Assembly (NCBI GenBank): GCA_026390275.1
Contig: JAPLGF010000331.1
Span: 1 to 16,796 of the forward strand
Length of the DNA stretch: 16,796 bases
Direction: 5' to 3'
Source: Candidatus Atribacteria bacterium
Lineage (GTDB): Bacteria > Atribacterota > Atribacteria > Atribacterales > Atribacteraceae
The notes below the pieces were generated by a model, which saw only the letters and a program-made list of their open reading frames with translations, made no database searches and was not told the DNA's origin. A program made the position numbers and the translations under genes. This document shows, one piece after another, positions 13,787-16,796 of the stretch. Position 1 is the stretch's first letter. Every line of letters begins with the position of its first letter.

Positions 13787-13996
13787 TTAGAAAATAATCC
13801 GCAACACCCAGATAACCATGGCAACCATAAGCACCAGGATCACCAGCGGGGCAGCGATGACTGCCACTCCCAGAAAGAGAAGTGCCAGTAAGATCACTGC
13901 CACCACCAGGACCACTGCTGCCAACAGCAAAGGAAGAAACCAGAATCCCAGGACGATCAAGAAAATTGCTCCCAGAATAGCCAAAAAAGTCTTCAT
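13787..13996 (-). CDS. Small hydrophobic membrane protein, 69 residues
   Basis: Encodes MKTFLAILGAIFLIVLGFWF followed by almost continuous Leu/Val/Ala-rich sequence to RIIF, enough for two to three membrane helices with hardly any charge. AGGAGGG (14004-14010) lies seven bases before the ATG at 13996, a strong signal that fixes this start against an upstream GTG at 14050. Another ATG (14045) with a GGGAGG site opens an overlapping frame giving a glycine/serine-rich, improbable protein; I treat that as a shadow, though its site is notable. Family and function are unknown. Similar small hydrophobic proteins often affect membrane complexes, but nothing here indicates a partner. Confidence 0.6.
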   Translation of the reverse strand: MKTFLAILGAIFLIVLGFWFLPLLLAAVVLVVAVILLALLFLGVAVIAAPLVILVLMVAMVIWVLRIIF

Positions 13997-14086
13997 GGAA
14001 GAACCCTCCTTGGGTGAAAAGTAGTGAACAGTATTCAGACAACATACCACCTCCCAGCACCGGTGCCCTTCTGCAAGGGGTGAGGG

Positions 14087-14125
14087 AAAAAAAGAAGGAG
14101 ACGAAGAGAACTTTGTTACTCCTTC
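14087..14125 (-). terminator. Rho-independent terminator of the SYLF gene
   Basis: On the minus strand GAAGGAG (14125-14119) and CTCCTTC (14100-14094) form a seven-pair stem with an 18-base loop, then seven T residues (14093-14087). The left arm overlaps the last codons and the stop codon falls in the loop. Confidence 0.65.
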
Positions 14126-14781
14126 CCCCGACGAGATAGATCCTCCAAAAATTGTTTCAGGCGAAGGGAAGAAGGCTCCTGGGAAATCGTGTTGGAGAGT
14201 ATTTCCTGGGGATCAGTATTTTTTTCATAGAAATTACGGCTGGCTTTACGATTCTGTTTAAGTTTTGCCCCCTGGATGGACACTCCCGCATAGAGACCTC
14301 GGGAAAGGGAATACGAGTAGATGGAGGATTTTAGTCCAATATCAATTTCTGCTGAAAAACTTCTTCCGATAGGTCCGGCTGAAACACCGATGTTCCCACC
14401 GACGGTGAGGGCATTTTGATAAAAAATGTCCAGACCTTGCTGATTCATGATCAGGAGAACGAGCCCAACCGACTGGATACCAGCCTGGGGTCCAAAACTC
14501 AAACCGTAAATTTGATAGAATGCGGGACCATACCAGGTGTTTTCTCCCAATTCTTTCCGGTAGACAATACCGTCACCAAACTGGGCACCCAATCCTAGTC
14601 CGATTCGAATAACATTAGGAAATACAGCGATGGCTTGTGCCCGACGGAAAAGATAGAAAAAAACGTCGTTATCGGTAACCTGGGAGAGATCATAGAGTAC
14701 TTCCAGGGATTGATCAATGGTCTTGATTTCATCGGCTCCCGCCGGCCAGATGCTAAAGAAAAGTACACAGACCAAAACCAA
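14116..14781 (-). CDS. Exported SYLF-domain (YSC84/DUF500) protein, 5' end damaged
   Basis: A 221-residue protein whose main part is a SYLF lipid-binding domain: RAQAIAVFPNVIRIGLGLGA, then GPAFYQIYGLSFGPQAGIQS, VGGNIGVSAGPIGRSFSAEI, and SSIYSYSLSRGLYAGVSIQG. In eukaryotes the domain binds phosphoinositides; the bacterial role, probably at the envelope, is unclear. A signal-peptide core, LVLVCVLFFSIWPAGADE, is present, but there is no ATG before it. The frame opens with NGQGLRCSRGRG after a TGA, and only TTG codons without a spaced ribosome binding site are available. This sequence is contiguous with the broken 3' end of the acyl-CoA synthetase gene, so the start codon and promoter appear to have been deleted. 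The domain itself is complete. Whether it is translated from the TTG at 14781 is uncertain. Confidence 0.75.
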   Translation of the reverse strand: MVLVCVLFFSIWPAGADEIKTIDQSLEVLYDLSQVTDNDVFFYLFRRAQAIAVFPNVIRIGLGLGAQFGDGIVYRKELGENTWYGPAFYQIYGLSFGPQAGIQSVGLVLLIMNQQGLDIFYQNALTVGGNIGVSAGPIGRSFSAEIDIGLKSSIYSYSLSRGLYAGVSIQGAKLKQNRKASRNFYEKNTDPQEILSNTISQEPSSLRLKQFLEDLSRRGKE

Positions 14782-16112
14782 CCCCCTTCCCCTGGAACAA
14801 CGTAGGCCTTGACCATTTCACCCCGGGAAGCGCGTTGTACTCCCACGACCGCCGTTCTGGCCACTCCCGGAATACCCATGATCACCTCTTCGATTTCCTG
14901 GGGGAAGACATTGAAACCGGAGACGATGATCAGTTCCTTTTTTCGCCCTTCAATGTAGAGATTTCCCTTTTCATCGAGTTTTCCCAGGTCACCAGTGTAA
15001 AACCATTTTCCCCGGAAAGCATGTTCATTTTCTTCCGGATTGTTGAAGTAACCGGGTGAAACCGGGGAACCGGAGAGGATGATTTCGCCCACTTCCCCCA
15101 CCGTTAGGGTCTTACCATTATCATCCACAACCTGGAGGTTGATTTCGCTAATTACTGGCCCGGCCGATCCCGGGATACGGGTGAGAGGGGAGGGATTGAT
15201 GGAAACCACGGGTGAGGCTTCGGTGATACCATATCCCTCCATGATATTCAGTCCAAATCCTCTTTCAAACGCTTTTCTGACCCGGGAAGGGAGGGCATCT
15301 CCCCCACAGATTGGGAGTCGAAGCGGGTTCAGGTCAAAGGAAGCTTTTGCCCGGGCACCGGCTAAAATGGAAAAGATAGCCGGAACACCGAGGAAAACGG
15401 TTGATTGGTACTTCTTCAGTGATTCAATGAGATTGGTTGCCGGGTAGATGGCGGGTACAATCGTCAGGGTCATTCCTTTGGCCAAGGGAAGCATGTAGGC
15501 AATGGAAAAGCCAAACACGTGGAACATGGGAAGCAGGCCGAGCATGCGGTCTTCGGGATAGATATCAACGAGATCGAAACAGCTATCGATGTCGGAAAGG
15601 ATGTTTTTATGGGTGAGCATCACGATCTTGGGAGTACCGGTGGTTCCGGAGGTGGAAAAAAAGGCAGCGATGGGGGAATCAAAAACCGGGAGTGGGGTTT
15701 CAAAATTCCTCACTGTGGACGGGAAACGAATCTCACCATTTTCACCCATAATCGCCAAAGGAAGCCGTTCTAACAATTCTTGAAATTGCGATTGTGCCAC
15801 GACGAGGCTGGCATCAGAAGCATGGAAAGTTTTTTCAATCATTTTGGGAGGATATTTAGGTGAAAGAGGAAGTGGAATGGCACCTATCTGAAAGCACCCT
15901 AAAAAAAGACGGAGAGTATGCCAGTGAGTGGGAAGGACAATTACCACGAGCATTCCTTCCTTGATGCCAGCCTTTTTCAGTTTCCCCGCTTCTTTATCGA
16001 TTTCCTTGACCAGATCGTTATAGCTGATAAACCAGTCACCCTGTGAAACAGCAATCTTTTTTCCATAGTCCTGGCTCATTTCACGAATTCTTTCGGTTGT
16101 AGTCCGACTCAT
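14595..16112 (-). pseudogene. AMP-forming acyl-CoA synthetase, C-terminus lost by fusion into the SYLF gene
   Basis: Activates a carboxylic acid as an acyl-adenylate and then a CoA thioester. About 440 residues are intact. The ATP loop is STSGTTGTPK (153-162), then GYGITEASP (294-302), WFYTGDLG (370-377) and the hinge GRKKELIIVSGFNVFPQEIE (389-408). Homology ends near VKAYVVPGEG, at about base 14790. The remaining 50-60 residues of the small domain, with the catalytic lysine of motif A10 (PxxxxGK), are missing. Instead the frame runs out of phase into the SYLF gene for about 65 unrelated residues and stops at 14595. Such a protein should not adenylate efficiently. The start is ATG at 16112, with GGAGG five bases upstream; a longer start at 16133 has no such site. 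Substrate is not assignable; the N-terminal layout suggests a long-chain fatty acid type. Confidence 0.8.
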
Positions 16113-16189
16113 AAAGGCCTCCTCTACATGCAAATTTCCACCCTTTCTTGTTTAAAAGAAAAATCACGTTCATAAAGATCACACCTCAT

Positions 16190-16227
16190 ATTGTATTGTA
16201 TTCTCTTCTTTTCTACCACATTTTCAA
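16190..16227 (-). promoter_or_regulatory. Possible promoter of the acyl-CoA synthetase gene
   Basis: On the minus strand TTGAAA (16227-16222) is followed by overlapping TACAAT boxes (16200-16190). The spacing to the nearer box is 21 bases, longer than ideal, so the exact pairing is uncertain. It would give a leader of about 70 bases. Confidence 0.25.
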
Positions 16228-16287
16228 GACAGATTGAAAGAGGGAATCGTATCCTGGTTGGATGATAGAAGGGTTTGCGTTACAATA

Positions 16288-16316
16288 TTTTCGGGGAAGA
16301 GTTATTCTCCCGAAAA
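16288..16316. other. Inverted repeat in the intergenic region
   Basis: Perfect eight-base stem TTTTCGGG / CCCGAAAA with a 13-base loop. No T run follows on either strand. A TACAAT (16281-16286) lies just upstream on the + strand. Confidence 0.35.
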
Positions 16317-16335
16317 CTACCCGGAAAATGATGTT

Positions 16336-16579
16336 AAGTTGGTAAATACCGTGAGTCGTGAATCGTGAATCGTGTAAGGATGGGGAGTTGGGAAATACCG
16401 TGAGTCGTGAGTCGTGAGTCGTGAATCGTGAATCGTGAATCGTGTAAAGATGGGGAGTTGGGAAATACCGTGAATCGGGTAAAAATGTGGAGTTGGGGAG
16501 TTGGGAAATACCGTGAATCGTGAGTCGTGAATCGTGAATCGTGAGTCGTGTAAAGATGGGGAATTGGGAAAGACATACC
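16336..16579. repeat. Compound heptanucleotide repeat array
   Basis: Four blocks of the heptamer GTGARTC (3, 6, 1 and 5 copies; fifteen in all, starting at 16351, 16400, 16470 and 16513) alternate with a conserved spacer. The spacer begins GTGTAARGATGG and ends GGGAAATACC, and is 28 bases long after the first two blocks. The third and fourth spacers are variant (36 and 32 bases). So this is a higher-order repeat, not a simple microsatellite. The unit period is irregular and the arms are not palindromic, so it is not a CRISPR array. Because seven is not a multiple of three and the complement lacks stops, all three minus-strand frames stay open and read the same peptide, cycling through HDSRFTI. 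Those frames are by-products of the repeat. Confidence 0.9.
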
Positions 16580-16605
16580 ACAATACCCTAAATGGACATC
16601 CTCAA

Positions 16606-16648
16606 GAAATCTCCCCCCTGGGGATAAAGGGGGAGCAAGGGGGATTCG
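16606..16648. repeat. G/C-run palindromic dispersed-type repeat
   Basis: GAAATCTCCCCCCTGGGG then ATAAAGGGGGAGCAAGGGGG and ATTCG. CTCCCCC (16611-16617) pairs with GGGGGAG (16629-16635). Elements of the form ATCTCCCCC ... GGGGGAGCAAGGGGGAT are widespread dispersed intergenic repeats in environmental bacterial genomes. No transposase is nearby. Confidence 0.5.
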
Positions 16649-16796
16649 ATGTTCCCCGCGGCCAGGGCAAGTACTTATATTTTCATCCCTTGCTGGCGCC
16701 AGGTTTTCATACTTCAGGCGAAATCAGGAACTGATATGATTGTCTGATTCTACTCAATTTTTTTCTTTAGTAATATTTTATGCTTAAAGGGGGTGC
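16649..16796. other. Right-end intergenic stretch without a recognisable gene
   Basis: No credible coding frame is seen. A bulged stem (GCCAGGGCAAG near 16661 with CTTGCTGGC near 16688) and an AAGGGGGTG at the very end are present. The latter resembles the GGGGGTG ribosome binding sites used by the kinase and glycosyltransferase genes and may belong to a + strand gene beginning outside the window. Confidence 0.3.

Noticed and set aside
13770..14060. Glycine/serine-rich minus-strand frame with a GGGAGG site before ATG 14045
   Set aside because: Overlaps the small membrane protein in another frame; sequence looks like a frame-shadow of a Leu/Val-rich gene.
16141..16192. 30-codon minus-strand frame from ATG near 16172 overlapping the synthetase start
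   Set aside because: Weak initiation signal, overlaps the real start out of frame, and no conserved feature seen.
16336..16579. CRISPR array
   Set aside because: Spacers are conserved rather than unique, the repeat is seven bases, and no cas gene is present.
16213..16583. Three overlapping minus-strand reading frames of 80-122 codons
   Set aside because: They arise because the heptamer repeat has no stop codon in any minus frame; none has a convincing start signal or non-repeat domain.

Overview
The window reads as a chromosomal segment of an anaerobic heterotrophic bacterium with moderate GC and strong GGAGG-type ribosome binding sites. Support for anaerobiosis is indirect: a radical SAM enzyme, a 2-hydroxyacyl-CoA dehydratase activator remnant, and two proteins from methyl-transfer families (a homocysteine S-methyltransferase domain protein and a uroporphyrinogen decarboxylase/MtaA-like protein). 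The lineage cannot be fixed from this sequence. An uncultivated group such as Atribacterota, or a Bacillota/Thermotogota relative, would fit.

Layout. 1-2640 (mostly + strand): edge of a minus-strand gene, a manganese exporter (mntP), a radical SAM protein, a frameshifted and 3'-truncated mutY, and a 53-residue membrane protein ending in a clear terminator. 2712-4313 (- strand): a stand-alone homocysteine methyltransferase domain protein and a small lipoprotein. 4407-4729: remnants of a peroxiredoxin (-) and an unrecognised gene (+) meeting head-on at a rearrangement scar. 4806-11562 (+): a carbohydrate-use locus with an FGGY sugar kinase, a UroD/MtaA-like protein, a sugar-binding protein gene with an internal deletion, and an intact permease / single-domain ATPase / permease set. 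11600-12063: terminators, a candidate small RNA unit, and a structured leader. 12076-13344 (+): a membrane glycosyltransferase of family GT2. 13397-16112 (- strand): a truncated dehydratase activator, a 69-residue membrane protein, a SYLF-domain protein and an acyl-CoA synthetase; the last two are fused by an apparent deletion. 16336-16796: a compound heptanucleotide repeat array and a G/C-rich palindromic repeat.

How the genes fit together. The 4.8-11.6 kb block would import a sugar through an RbsB/RbsC/RbsA-type ABC transporter and phosphorylate it with the FGGY kinase. The UroD-like protein suggests an additional methyl- or corrinoid-linked step, but no corrinoid protein or first methyltransferase is visible. 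The binding-protein gene is broken, so this transporter either borrows a binding protein or no longer works.

The most notable general feature is the density of broken genes: mutY, the peroxiredoxin, the + strand remnant, the sugar-binding protein, the dehydratase activator, the acyl-CoA synthetase and the 5' end of the SYLF gene. They are interleaved with intact genes, and no insertion sequence is visible. This could be real erosion by small deletions or an assembly artefact of a mixed population. I found no convincing wholly new multi-gene system. The best candidates for new biology are the small RNA-like unit at 11.6-11.9 kb, the glycosyltransferase leader and the heptamer array.
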